DNA from: CALJFL01 sp964590005
GTDB taxonomy: Bacteria > Pseudomonadota > Gammaproteobacteria > Pseudomonadales > Halieaceae
NCBI GenBank assembly: GCA_964590005.1
Contig: CAZPVJ010000175.1
Location: forward strand, 31,304-95,303
DNA: 64,000 nt
Reading direction: 5' to 3'
The notes under the pieces were generated by a model. It made no database searches and was not told the origin of the DNA. It worked only from the letters and a program-made list of their open reading frames with translations. This document shows, in pieces, positions 24,174 through 31,997 of this stretch (the stretch's first letter is position 1; the number at the start of each line of letters is the position of its first letter). The translations under genes and the position numbers were made by a program.

Positions 24174-25580
24174 TCACAGCTGCAGGCCATTCATCCAGTT
24201 GGCGTGAAACCCGTTGGGCACGCGTGAGGGGATATGCACTTTCGCTGTCGGCCCACTGCTGACGTCACCGGCATTGAGAATCGACAGGTACGCACCCTCG
24301 TCCGGGTTGTACACAAAACACATCAGCCAACCATCTTCCTCGCGGTCGCTGTCGGGGTTGGGTACGTGGATGGGCTCGCCGGCATTGGCTTCCGGGCCAT
24401 AATCCCAGAGCGTGGTTTCACCGGTTTCAAAATCAAACTTACCCGTGCAGTTATAACCGTGGGCGTCGCCCCAGTCGTGATTAGAGGACGCGGCAAAGCC
24501 ATAGCGGTAATCCTTGCCCATGCGGCGTTCGTCGACCCGCGAAAATTCGCAGAACACATCTGAGAAGCGCTCGTTGGCAACCGCACCCGTGGCCAGGTCA
24601 AGTGTCATCCTGTACATCCTGCGGGGCTGCTTCTCAACGCCAGTGCCCTGGGCCTGGGTAAACGGAATCGAGTTGATCCAGATGTAGTCGATGACAATCT
24701 GGCCGTCGCGCTCAAAGCCATTACAGAAGTGCCAGCTGAAAAACGCCTCGGTTTCAAACACCCTGTTCTCGCTGTTGCCATCCCTGGGGATTACAACAAT
24801 CCGGGTACCGAGGTCCGGCTCCCACAGGAACGGATCTTCACCCTTCATGGCCTTTTCCATGCTGTGAAACGCGGGAGCATAAAAGATCACAATGTAATTC
24901 TCGGTGATCTGGAGGTCATGAATGATGCCTTTGCGCTCAAAGGTCACCGGAATAGTCTTCATGTGCTTGCCGGCGGCGTCGAAAATCTGGACCCAGTAAT
25001 TGGGACTGTCCCAGCGCTGGGTGCAACTCACCAGCTGGCCGGTGTCCGGGCACACTTTGGGGTGTGCGGTGAGGGCGTCACCCGGTTTTAGCGCACCGTC
25101 GTAATCGTACAATCCCACCGTGGACAAGTCGTTGTTTAGCAAGTGCGGAAACCCACCCTCCCACATGGCGAACAGCTTTTCGCCGTGATAAATCACGTTG
25201 GTATTGGCGGTGTTGCGAACAGGATGGGGCTCGCCACCGGCATCGATCACTTCCTGGGGTACTTCCAGTAGCTTGCCCACGCTGCCGTAAATAGTCCGGT
25301 TGAACTGCCTCTCCGTCTTCAGGTGACTGGTTTCTACCCAGCGGTTCTTGTACTGCACATGCCCGTCTTTGAAATACACCGCGTGCACCATGCCATCCCC
25401 GTCCAGCGGGTAGACATAGTGATTGGGCTGAAATGCAACATTGGCACCGTCGCGCATGAACGCGCCGGTGAGCGAGGCCGGTATCTCACCCTCGACTCGC
25501 AGCTCAGTTTCATCAAAATCCCGCTCTTCGGTTACGGGGGCATAGTTTCCCTGAAGGTAGGGAAAGGCACTCAAATCCAT
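24174..25580 (-). CDS. Carotenoid cleavage oxygenase family protein (first of three)
   Basis: The 468-residue protein belongs to the RPE65/carotenoid oxygenase seven-blade family. The four iron histidines can be seen in ALTAHPKVCPDTG, KGIIHDLQITENYIVIF, FFSWHFCNGFERDG and the C-terminal NGFHANWMNG. Family members cleave conjugated double bonds of carotenoids, apocarotenoids or stilbenes with molecular oxygen; bacterial relatives include lignostilbene dioxygenases. It is the first gene of the minus-strand operon running to 17815, behind the dyad promoter site at 25671. The exact substrate cannot be inferred. Confidence 0.9.
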   Translation of the reverse strand: MDLSAFPYLQGNYAPVTEERDFDETELRVEGEIPASLTGAFMRDGANVAFQPNHYVYPLDGDGMVHAVYFKDGHVQYKNRWVETSHLKTERQFNRTIYGSVGKLLEVPQEVIDAGGEPHPVRNTANTNVIYHGEKLFAMWEGGFPHLLNNDLSTVGLYDYDGALKPGDALTAHPKVCPDTGQLVSCTQRWDSPNYWVQIFDAAGKHMKTIPVTFERKGIIHDLQITENYIVIFYAPAFHSMEKAMKGEDPFLWEPDLGTRIVVIPRDGNSENRVFETEAFFSWHFCNGFERDGQIVIDYIWINSIPFTQAQGTGVEKQPRRMYRMTLDLATGAVANERFSDVFCEFSRVDERRMGKDYRYGFAASSNHDWGDAHGYNCTGKFDFETGETTLWDYGPEANAGEPIHVPNPDSDREEDGWLMCFVYNPDEGAYLSILNAGDVSSGPTAKVHIPSRVPNGFHANWMNGLQL

Positions 25581-25670
25581 CGAACACTCACCTCTTATAA
25601 TCGAGCCCGCCAGAGCGCGGACTGCCGGCTTTTTAATCAGTGCTGAATACTAGCAGCATGCCCAATATAA

Positions 25671-25688
25671 AAACAGTCTCGTCTGTTT
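25671..25688. promoter_or_regulatory. Regulon operator copy A (AAACAG-N6-CTGTTT)
   Basis: This is the most symmetric of the five copies: AAACAG, six bases, CTGTTT. It lies about 83 bases before the carotenoid oxygenase start (25580, minus strand). On the minus strand a TGTTTT-N17-TAGTAT promoter overlaps it (-10 at 25652-25647), pointing towards that gene. Copy A2 is 57 bases further along and serves the opposite direction. Confidence 0.68.
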
Positions 25689-25745
25689 ATTTTAGTGGGA
25701 CGCCAGCGGGAATTTCCGAGGGCCAAACACGGGTCCTGACTAAAA

Positions 25746-25790
25746 AAGCAGTCAACCCTGATTGTTTCGGGCTACTCGATCTGCTACCTT
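25746..25790 (+). promoter_or_regulatory. Regulon operator copy A2 with overlapping promoter
   Basis: The element AAGCAG-N6-CTGATT occupies 25746-25763. The sequence TTGTTT (25762-25767) and TACCTT (25785-25790), 17 bases apart, form a plausible promoter whose transcript would start around 25797, before the monooxygenase ATG at 25835. Confidence 0.68.
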
Positions 25791-25834
25791 GCAAGATCAC
25801 GCATATTTCATGTACCAGCTGGCAGGAACACCCT

Positions 25835-26179
25835 ATGACCATTCTCGTTGCGGGCACCGTAGAACTTCCCGCTGACACCCGTGAACAGGCACTCGCCGAG
25901 GCCGCCTCGCTGATGGAAGAGACGCTCACCCAGCCCGGGTGTAAGCACTATGTCTGGAGCGCAGACCCCACTTCCGACACCCGCGTTTATGTCTATGAGG
26001 AATGGGCGTCAACCGAAGAGTTCGCCAGCCATCTCGCCGGCGAGTACTACGCGCGAATGTTTGGCCTGATGGGGAAGTACGGCGTCACCAATGCCGTGGT
26101 AAACAAGTACAGAATCGACCTGGAAGAACCCGTGTACGACCCGGAAGGTCGTCCCCGGGCAGACTTCTTTTCAGGCTGA
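25835..26179 (+). CDS. Antibiotic-biosynthesis-monooxygenase (ABM) family protein
   Basis: I start at the ATG at 25835, which has AGGA eight bases before it and follows the predicted promoter; the frame extends to 25640 but that part is promoter sequence with two operators. The 114-residue product is a small dimeric ferredoxin-like-fold ABM protein: MTILVAGTVELP, LMEETLTQPGCKHYVWSAD, and VYVYEEWASTEEFASHLAGE. Relatives include quinol monooxygenases and haem-free oxygenases. It may oxidise a quinol-like intermediate. It begins the plus-strand unit leading to the molybdoenzyme and TetR genes. Confidence 0.82.
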   Translation: MTILVAGTVELPADTREQALAEAASLMEETLTQPGCKHYVWSADPTSDTRVYVYEEWASTEEFASHLAGEYYARMFGLMGKYGVTNAVVNKYRIDLEEPVYDPEGRPRADFFSG

Positions 26180-26196
26180 ATTTGCCTAACACAGAA

Positions 26197-26212
26197 TGCG
26201 GTAAATACCGCA
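26197..26212. promoter_or_regulatory. Small inverted repeat before the molybdoenzyme gene
   Basis: TGCGGTA, AA, TACCGCA make a perfect seven-base-arm inverted repeat in the 55-base gap between the monooxygenase and the molybdopterin oxidoreductase, 22 bases before the latter's start. It could be an operator or a weak hairpin; it has no T-run. Confidence 0.4.
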
Positions 26213-26234
26213 ACAGCATGAGACTGTAACCGCC

Positions 26235-28400
26235 ATGGCAACCCAAACAATAAAAACCTACTGCCGTTTCTGCCATGCCTACTGCCCGATGGAGGCGGAG
26301 GTTGAAAACAACCGACTGCTCTCGGTTAAGCCGGACACGGATAACGAACTGTATGGCGGCTACACCTGCGTCAAGGGTAGACAGCTGCCCGAGCAACAGT
26401 ACCACCCGGATCGCATTCTCACCTCGCTGAGGAAGAACCCGGACGGCAGCCGCAGCGAGATCGGTAGCGCGCAGGCGCTGGATGAGATCGCTGACAAATT
26501 ACGCGAGATTCGCGACAAGTATGGACCCAGGGCGATTGCCAGTTACAACGGCACGGTTTCGTACCAGAATTCCGCCACCCACCCTGTTGCCAAGGCCTGG
26601 CACGAGGCGTTGGGCTCGCCCTCCTACTACACCAGTATCACTATTGACCAGCCAGCCAAGGTTGGTATCGGCGCGGCACGCATGGGTTTCTGGGGTGCCG
26701 GCAACCATACCTGGACCGACTGTGATGTCTCGCTCATTATTGGCAGCAATACCCTGGTCTCCCACTTTTCGATGCCCGGATCCATCCCGGCCTTCAGTCC
26801 CGCCAACGCCTTGCGCGAGGGCAAAAAGCGCGGGACCAAGGTTATTTGCGTCGACCCGCGTCGCTCCGAAGTAGCCGCGCGTTCAGACTTGCACCTTCAA
26901 ATCAAGCCCGGGCAGGACGCGGTGCTGCTGGCGGGTATGATCCATATTATTCTCGATGAAAACCTGCACGACGCTGAGTTTTGCGCGCAACATATCGCGA
27001 ATCTGGACACCCTGAAGGCCAACCTGGAGCGTTTTACTCCGGACTACGTGGCACAGCGCACCGATCTGGACAAAGAGGACATCCTGGCGGCAGCCAGGCT
27101 GTTTGCCGCTGGCCCGCGGGGCACGGCCAGTACCGGTACCGGGCCTGAAATGGGGCCCCATCCCAACCTGATCCAGCACCTGGTGCAGACCATCAATGCC
27201 GTCTGTGGACATCACTACCGCGCTGGAGAAACCGTGCGTAACGCTGGCGTTCTGTCCCCGCTCACTCCCCGCATGGCCCAGGCCATTCCGCCCAACCCTG
27301 AGTGGCTGGATGGGGTGCGCAGCCGTGTTTCGGATGACGTCGGCGAGGTGACAGTGCTGACTGCTAACGGCCCCATGAAAGAAATGCCCACGGCGATTCT
27401 CGCGGATGAAATTCTCATGGAGGGCGAGGGCCAGATCAAAGCCCTGATTTGTGTCGGCGGTAATCCATTGTTGGCCTGGCCGGGACAGAAGAAAGCCTAC
27501 GAAGCGCTGAAAAACCTGGACCTTCTGGTATGCATTGACTACAAGCTCGCGGCAACGGCGGAACTGGCTGATTACGTTATTGGCGCCAAGCTATGCCTTG
27601 AGCGCGATGATCTCACGGTCCTGACCGACATCTGGTATGAACAACCCTACGCCCATTACACCAGGGCGGTGTTGGAGGCCGAGGACGATGTCATTGAAGA
27701 GTGGGAACTGTTCTGGGAACTGGGCAAGCGTCTGGACCTCCAGATGAGCATCGACCAGAAGTACCCGCTCGATATGGAGAATAAGCCGAGCAAGTACGAC
27801 GTGCTATCAAAAATGACCACGGGCTCCCGGGTACCCATAGAGGAGATTTATGCCCGCGACGGTGGCCATATCTACGACGTGCCAGACGTCATCGCCGTGG
27901 AGGCAGACCCGGCCACCGCTGGCCGCATGGATTTGTTCCCCGACGGCCTGGCGGAAGAACTGGCCGCCGCTGCCAGCGATGCAGATGCGAGCCTGGTGCA
28001 GAAAGACGATTATCCGTACGTCCTCATCAGCAGAAGGATGAAGAATACGTTTAACTCCACCGGACCGGAGCTTAGCTTTCTCGCCGCCAAGGGAACGACC
28101 AATCCCGCCTACATCAACCCCGCGGACCTCGCCGAGTTGGGCGTGGAGGACAGCGACATCGTCAATATCCGATCGGCCTGGGGCGAGATACCGGCGGTGG
28201 TCCAGGGCAGCCCGGACATCAAGCGCGGGGTGATTTCCATGGCGCACAGCTGGGGTGGAGCACCGGACGGTTCGACCGACGATAAAGTACGGGAGATTGG
28301 CGCCAACACCAATCGCCTGATTAACAATCGTGCCAACGCCGAAAAATACAGCGGCATGGCACGCCAGAGCACCATACCGGTGTCCATCACAAAACTTTGA
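26235..28400 (+). CDS. Molybdopterin oxidoreductase with N-terminal [4Fe-4S] motif (DMSO reductase family)
   Basis: The 721-residue protein begins with a cluster motif (CRFCHAYC, then Cys about 30 residues later in YTCVKGRQL), typical of the first domain of the DMSO reductase superfamily. The middle has GTVSYQNSATHPVAKAW and TGTGPEMGPHPNLIQHLVQT; the C-terminal dinucleotide-binding domain includes YINPADLAELGVEDSDIVNI and GVISMAHSWGG. There is no obvious twin-arginine signal, so a cytoplasmic location is likely. It might oxidise or hydroxylate an aldehyde or ring carbon, or be formate dehydrogenase-like. It is co-transcribed with the TetR gene (15-base gap). Confidence 0.88.
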   Translation: MATQTIKTYCRFCHAYCPMEAEVENNRLLSVKPDTDNELYGGYTCVKGRQLPEQQYHPDRILTSLRKNPDGSRSEIGSAQALDEIADKLREIRDKYGPRAIASYNGTVSYQNSATHPVAKAWHEALGSPSYYTSITIDQPAKVGIGAARMGFWGAGNHTWTDCDVSLIIGSNTLVSHFSMPGSIPAFSPANALREGKKRGTKVICVDPRRSEVAARSDLHLQIKPGQDAVLLAGMIHIILDENLHDAEFCAQHIANLDTLKANLERFTPDYVAQRTDLDKEDILAAARLFAAGPRGTASTGTGPEMGPHPNLIQHLVQTINAVCGHHYRAGETVRNAGVLSPLTPRMAQAIPPNPEWLDGVRSRVSDDVGEVTVLTANGPMKEMPTAILADEILMEGEGQIKALICVGGNPLLAWPGQKKAYEALKNLDLLVCIDYKLAATAELADYVIGAKLCLERDDLTVLTDIWYEQPYAHYTRAVLEAEDDVIEEWELFWELGKRLDLQMSIDQKYPLDMENKPSKYDVLSKMTTGSRVPIEEIYARDGGHIYDVPDVIAVEADPATAGRMDLFPDGLAEELAAAASDADASLVQKDDYPYVLISRRMKNTFNSTGPELSFLAAKGTTNPAYINPADLAELGVEDSDIVNIRSAWGEIPAVVQGSPDIKRGVISMAHSWGGAPDGSTDDKVREIGANTNRLINNRANAEKYSGMARQSTIPVSITKL

Positions 28401-28415
28401 CAGGTCGGAGCTACC

Positions 28416-29102
28416 ATGTCCTCTAAAAAGCCCGCAGAGACTGGCGAAACTACCGGGGAAATCAGTTGGCAGGCGCAAAAGAGCGCCATGACCCGCGACC
28501 GGATCCTTGATGCCGCGATAAGCTGCTTTATCGAGGAAGGCTATAACAAAATGACCACGGCCAAGGTCGCCAGCAACGCCGGGGTATCACGCGGTGCCAT
28601 GCTGCACCACTTCCCTTCCAAGACGGAACTGATTCAGGCCACGGTGGAGTATCTACACCAGAAACTCCTGGACGATTACACTAACCGCGTCAACAGGATT
28701 GAAATCACTGATGAGGGCCATGCGCGCCGACGAGCAGGCCTGGACGCCTACTGGGATTACCTGACCGGAGACCTCGCTAACGCCTATCATGAGTTGTGTG
28801 TAGCGGGTAGAACCGATCCCGAACTGAAGGATATCCTGAAAGACTCAAGCAATCGATTTGATGAGCATGTCCAGGAGACCAATGCGCGGCTGTTTTCAGA
28901 GTGGGCCGACACCGGCGACCGATTCCTGCTGGCAATGGATGTCACCCGGTTCATGATGGAAGGCATGGCGCTTGGCCAGCTCACGATAGACCGGAGCAAG
29001 CGTATTCCAATGATGCTGGATTACCTCGCCGATCGACTCGACGAAATTTTCGACGATGCCGGCGACTCCAGCGCGATCGCCCGGCACGCGGGCAAACGCT
29101 AG
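28416..29102 (+). CDS. TetR-family transcriptional regulator
   Basis: The 228-residue protein has a TetR-type N-terminal helix-turn-helix (residues 29-75: RDRILDAAISCFIEEGYNKM, then TTAKVASNAGVSRGAMLHHF and PSKTELIQATVEYL) and a ligand-binding C-terminal domain. It lies 15 bases after the molybdoenzyme gene and inside the catabolic island, so it is the obvious candidate to bind the AAnCAG-N6-CTGwTT operators found before five transcription units nearby, one of which drives its own operon. It would then sense a pathway metabolite, perhaps a CoA ester. This link is inference. Confidence 0.9.
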   Translation: MSSKKPAETGETTGEISWQAQKSAMTRDRILDAAISCFIEEGYNKMTTAKVASNAGVSRGAMLHHFPSKTELIQATVEYLHQKLLDDYTNRVNRIEITDEGHARRRAGLDAYWDYLTGDLANAYHELCVAGRTDPELKDILKDSSNRFDEHVQETNARLFSEWADTGDRFLLAMDVTRFMMEGMALGQLTIDRSKRIPMMLDYLADRLDEIFDDAGDSSAIARHAGKR

Positions 29103-29114
29103 AACACCTAAAAT

Positions 29115-30263
29115 TCAGCCAGTTGCAGCAGCGGGCGCGGCGGTAGTCAGCGCCATATAACGCTGCAGATAGTAATCCTCATCGCCGTAAAGTCTGGCGA
29201 GCAGGTGCAGGCGTTTGAAGTAGTGGCTTACCGCCAACTCATCAGTCATGCCGATTCCACCGTGCAACTGGATCGCCTGCTGGGATACAAAACGACTGGC
29301 TTCGGCCAGCTTGACCTTGAGTGCTGAACAGGCTGCCGGTGTTTCCGCCGATCCCTCGACCATCGCGATAACCGCGTTGTACAGCAGCGAACGCAGCTCC
29401 TCCACTTTCATATACATATCCGCCATACGGTGCTGCAGCGCCTGGAACTTGCCGATAGGCTGACCGAACTGTTCGCGGGTACGGGTATACTCGACGGTGT
29501 CATCCAGTAGTACCTGCATGGCGCCAAGGGCTTCTGCCGACATCGCCACAATCGACTCGTCTATCACCTGCTCCATAAGGGAAACACCCTGCCCCGCCCT
29601 ACCCAGCAAAGCATCGCCGGCGAGTGCCACGTTATCAAAAGCAATATCGGCGCCCAGGCTGCCGTCAATCAGCTGCACCGGAGTGCGACTGACGCCAGCG
29701 TCTGTCGCATCAACCACGTAGAGGGAGACGGCATCTCCCGCCGCAGCGTCGCGCGCGCTTACGATCAGGTAATCGGCACACTGGCCGTTGAGTACCGCGC
29801 GTTTCTCGCCACTGAGCTGTACACCGCCATCGCGCTCAGTCGCGGTACTGGCCACGGCACCCAGGTTATAACCTCCGGTAGCCTCGGCAAAGGCAAAAGC
29901 CCACTGGGAGCTGCCATCAATGATTCCCGGAATAAACTGTTGCTGTTGCTCGGGGGATCCGCCATGACGAAGAAAACCGCCCGCGGTCACTACTGTGGTC
30001 AGGTATGGCTCGCGCATCAGTCCACGGCCCAGGGCTTCGCAAACCACCATGATGTCCAGGGCGTTACCGCCGATGCCGCCCTGCTCTTCGTTGAAGGGGA
30101 CACACAACCAACCCAGCTCCGCATACTGCTGCCAGACAGCTGCATCAAACCCCAGTTCGCTCTGGGCAAGCCCGCGGTGGCGCTCCACGTCGCTGACATC
30201 CGCCACCAGTCGCGCAACACTGTCGCGCAACAGACCCTGTTCTTCCGAAAGTGAAAAGTCCAC
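29115..30263 (-). CDS. Acyl-CoA dehydrogenase family protein (first of two)
   Basis: The 382-residue protein has the ACAD N-terminal DFSLSEEQGLLRDSVARLV, the FAD-binding middle (FAFAEATGGYNLGAVASTA) and the C-terminal REQFGQPIGKFQALQHRMAD and LHGGIGMTDELAVSHYFKR. The usual catalytic glutamate position (YEG in medium-chain enzymes) reads LYGDED here, so the residue appears to be glycine; this is seen in heteromeric FadE-type ACADs, which use another site or partner. It is transcribed divergently from the SDR at 30446, with the dyad operator B between them. Confidence 0.88.
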   Translation of the reverse strand: MDFSLSEEQGLLRDSVARLVADVSDVERHRGLAQSELGFDAAVWQQYAELGWLCVPFNEEQGGIGGNALDIMVVCEALGRGLMREPYLTTVVTAGGFLRHGGSPEQQQQFIPGIIDGSSQWAFAFAEATGGYNLGAVASTATERDGGVQLSGEKRAVLNGQCADYLIVSARDAAAGDAVSLYVVDATDAGVSRTPVQLIDGSLGADIAFDNVALAGDALLGRAGQGVSLMEQVIDESIVAMSAEALGAMQVLLDDTVEYTRTREQFGQPIGKFQALQHRMADMYMKVEELRSLLYNAVIAMVEGSAETPAACSALKVKLAEASRFVSQQAIQLHGGIGMTDELAVSHYFKRLHLLARLYGDEDYYLQRYMALTTAAPAAATG

Positions 30264-30321
30264 AGATTACCCAATCGATCAAGTGATACCGCGATACATC
30301 ACGGCAGGAGAAGTTGGCGCT

Positions 30322-30366
30322 ATGCTAGCAAACGCATCTGCCCAAAACAATCAGGCCCTACTGTTT
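30322..30366 (-). promoter_or_regulatory. Regulon operator copy B with overlapping promoter
   Basis: On the minus strand this reads AAACAG-N6-CTGATT-GTTTT (30366 to 30344). TTGTTT (30350-30345) and TAGCAT (30327-30322) with 17 bases between them form a promoter pointing to the acyl-CoA dehydrogenase at 30263. The SDR at 30446 is divergent from the same gap and may also be controlled by this site. Confidence 0.68.
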
Positions 30367-30445
30367 TCGGGGCGCTGAAAGTAGCCTAGACTCTGCGGCT
30401 ACACAGGCAAAGACAACGACAAAAACAACAGGGGACACAGAGGCT

Positions 30446-31234
30446 ATGGACCTGGGTATCAAAGGGAAAAAGGCGCTGGTCAATGGCGGTAGCGCCGGAC
30501 TCGGCAAGGGCAGCGCGCGAGCGCTGGCGGCCGAGGGCGTGGAGCTCTATATCTCCGCGCGCGGTGAAGAGCGACTCAATGCAACCGCGGAAGAGATCCG
30601 GGCACACACTGGTGCCACCGTCACCCCCATCGTGGCAGACCATGCCAGCGATCAAGGCCGGGAAAAAATACTCTCGATCTGCCCCGATCCGGATATCCTC
30701 GTGGGTACCTGCTCCCCCGCACCTTTCACTCCCGACTTTCGCGAGGTCAGCATCGAGCAGTGGCAGGCACACCTGGCCACCGGTTTGCTGAGCCCGGTCG
30801 AATTTATCCGGGCTACCATTGATGGAATGTGCGAACGTGGGTTTGGTCGAATCGTTAACATTTCAACCGGGGCCAGCAAGTTCCCGGCAGAGATCAGGAT
30901 ACTCTCTGGCCCGCCAAGAGCTGCCCTGTCCAATTACACCGTCGCTGTCGCCAAGTCGGTGGCTCGCCACAACGTGACCGTCAACAACCTGCTACCCGGC
31001 ATGCACCACACTGCAACCGCCGAACAGCGCTTCGGCGAGATCGCCCGGGAGCAGGGCAAAAGCTATGACGAGGTCGTTGAGAGCTGGATCAGGGAGTGGC
31101 GCATTCCCGCCGAGAAATTCGGCGACATCGATGACTTCGGCGCAATATGCGCGCTCTTTTGTAGCCAACATGCCAGCTACCTGACCGGGCAGAGCCTGGT
31201 GGTGGACGGTGGCGCAACCACCGCGACATTCTAA
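30446..31234 (+). CDS. SDR-family protein with degenerate catalytic motif
   Basis: The 262-residue protein has the SDR cofactor region ALVNGGSAGLGKGSARALA and ends YLTGQSLVVDGGATTATF. The usual YxxxK site aligns with SGPPR in ILSGPPRAALSNYTVAVAK, so both catalytic positions appear changed (Tyr to Ser and Lys to Arg), though a nearby tyrosine in SNYTVAVAK might serve instead. NNLLPGMHH is also unusual. It starts a plus-strand pair with the dienelactone hydrolase (20-base gap), divergent from the acyl-CoA dehydrogenase. Redox activity is doubtful; a changed reaction or binding role is possible. Confidence 0.82.
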   Translation: MDLGIKGKKALVNGGSAGLGKGSARALAAEGVELYISARGEERLNATAEEIRAHTGATVTPIVADHASDQGREKILSICPDPDILVGTCSPAPFTPDFREVSIEQWQAHLATGLLSPVEFIRATIDGMCERGFGRIVNISTGASKFPAEIRILSGPPRAALSNYTVAVAKSVARHNVTVNNLLPGMHHTATAEQRFGEIAREQGKSYDEVVESWIREWRIPAEKFGDIDDFGAICALFCSQHASYLTGQSLVVDGGATTATF

Positions 31235-31254
31235 TTCATACAGGGAACCACACC

Positions 31255-31974
31255 ATGAAGCTTGAAAGCGCCGAACTGGCCTATACCGATGGAGAGACCG
31301 AGTGCCGGGGATTTTCCTATCAGCCCGCAGACCAGGAGCGCCCGCTACCGGTGGTAATGGTCTGTCCCGCCTGGGACGGCCTCGTCCAGGAGGTGCATGA
31401 CAAAGCACAGAAACTGGCACAACTGGGTTACCTTGCCATCGGGGTTGACGTGCTCGGGGGTGGCAAAACACTGCAGGACTTTGCCGACATGGAGGGGGCA
31501 CTCGGTCCCTTCATGGCGGACCGCGCAATGCTATTGCGGCGACTGCAAGCCGCGGTGGATGCAGCGCGCAAACTACCCGATGCGGACGCGGCGAACATCG
31601 CCGCCGTTGGATACTGTTTCGGCGGACTTTGCGCCCTGGACCTTGCGCGCTCCGGCGATGGTATTGTCGCAGCTGTATCACTGCACGGCGGGCTAGCAAC
31701 GAACGACCTCGGGGAAGGACCAATCAGTGCCCATATCCTGGTGCTACACGGTCATGATGACCCCATGGTGCCGCCCGAGGCAGTCAGCGCGTTTCAACAG
31801 GAGATGACCAGCCGCAAAGCCGACTGGCAACTGGTGAGCTACGGCAACACGATGCACGCGTTCACCCGTCCCGACGCCAATGCTCCCGCCATGGGTGTCG
31901 CCTATAACGCACTTACCGATAGCAGGTCCTGGCGCGCAATGAGTAACTTCCTGGCTGAAACACTCGGCAGCTGA
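31255..31974 (+). CDS. Dienelactone hydrolase family protein
   Basis: This 239-residue alpha/beta hydrolase has the family's cysteine nucleophile in AVGYCFGGLCALDL (Cys near residue 122), the aspartate in LVLHGHDDPMVPPE and the histidine in YGNTMHAFTRPDA, which completes a Cys-Asp-His triad. It would hydrolyse a lactone or other activated ester, possibly formed after ring or chain oxidation. It lies 20 bases after the SDR in the same transcript and converges with the Rieske gene. The natural substrate is unknown. Confidence 0.9.
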   Translation: MKLESAELAYTDGETECRGFSYQPADQERPLPVVMVCPAWDGLVQEVHDKAQKLAQLGYLAIGVDVLGGGKTLQDFADMEGALGPFMADRAMLLRRLQAAVDAARKLPDADAANIAAVGYCFGGLCALDLARSGDGIVAAVSLHGGLATNDLGEGPISAHILVLHGHDDPMVPPEAVSAFQQEMTSRKADWQLVSYGNTMHAFTRPDANAPAMGVAYNALTDSRSWRAMSNFLAETLGS

Positions 31975-31997
31975 GCGCCCGGCACAGGCTGTCGAAG

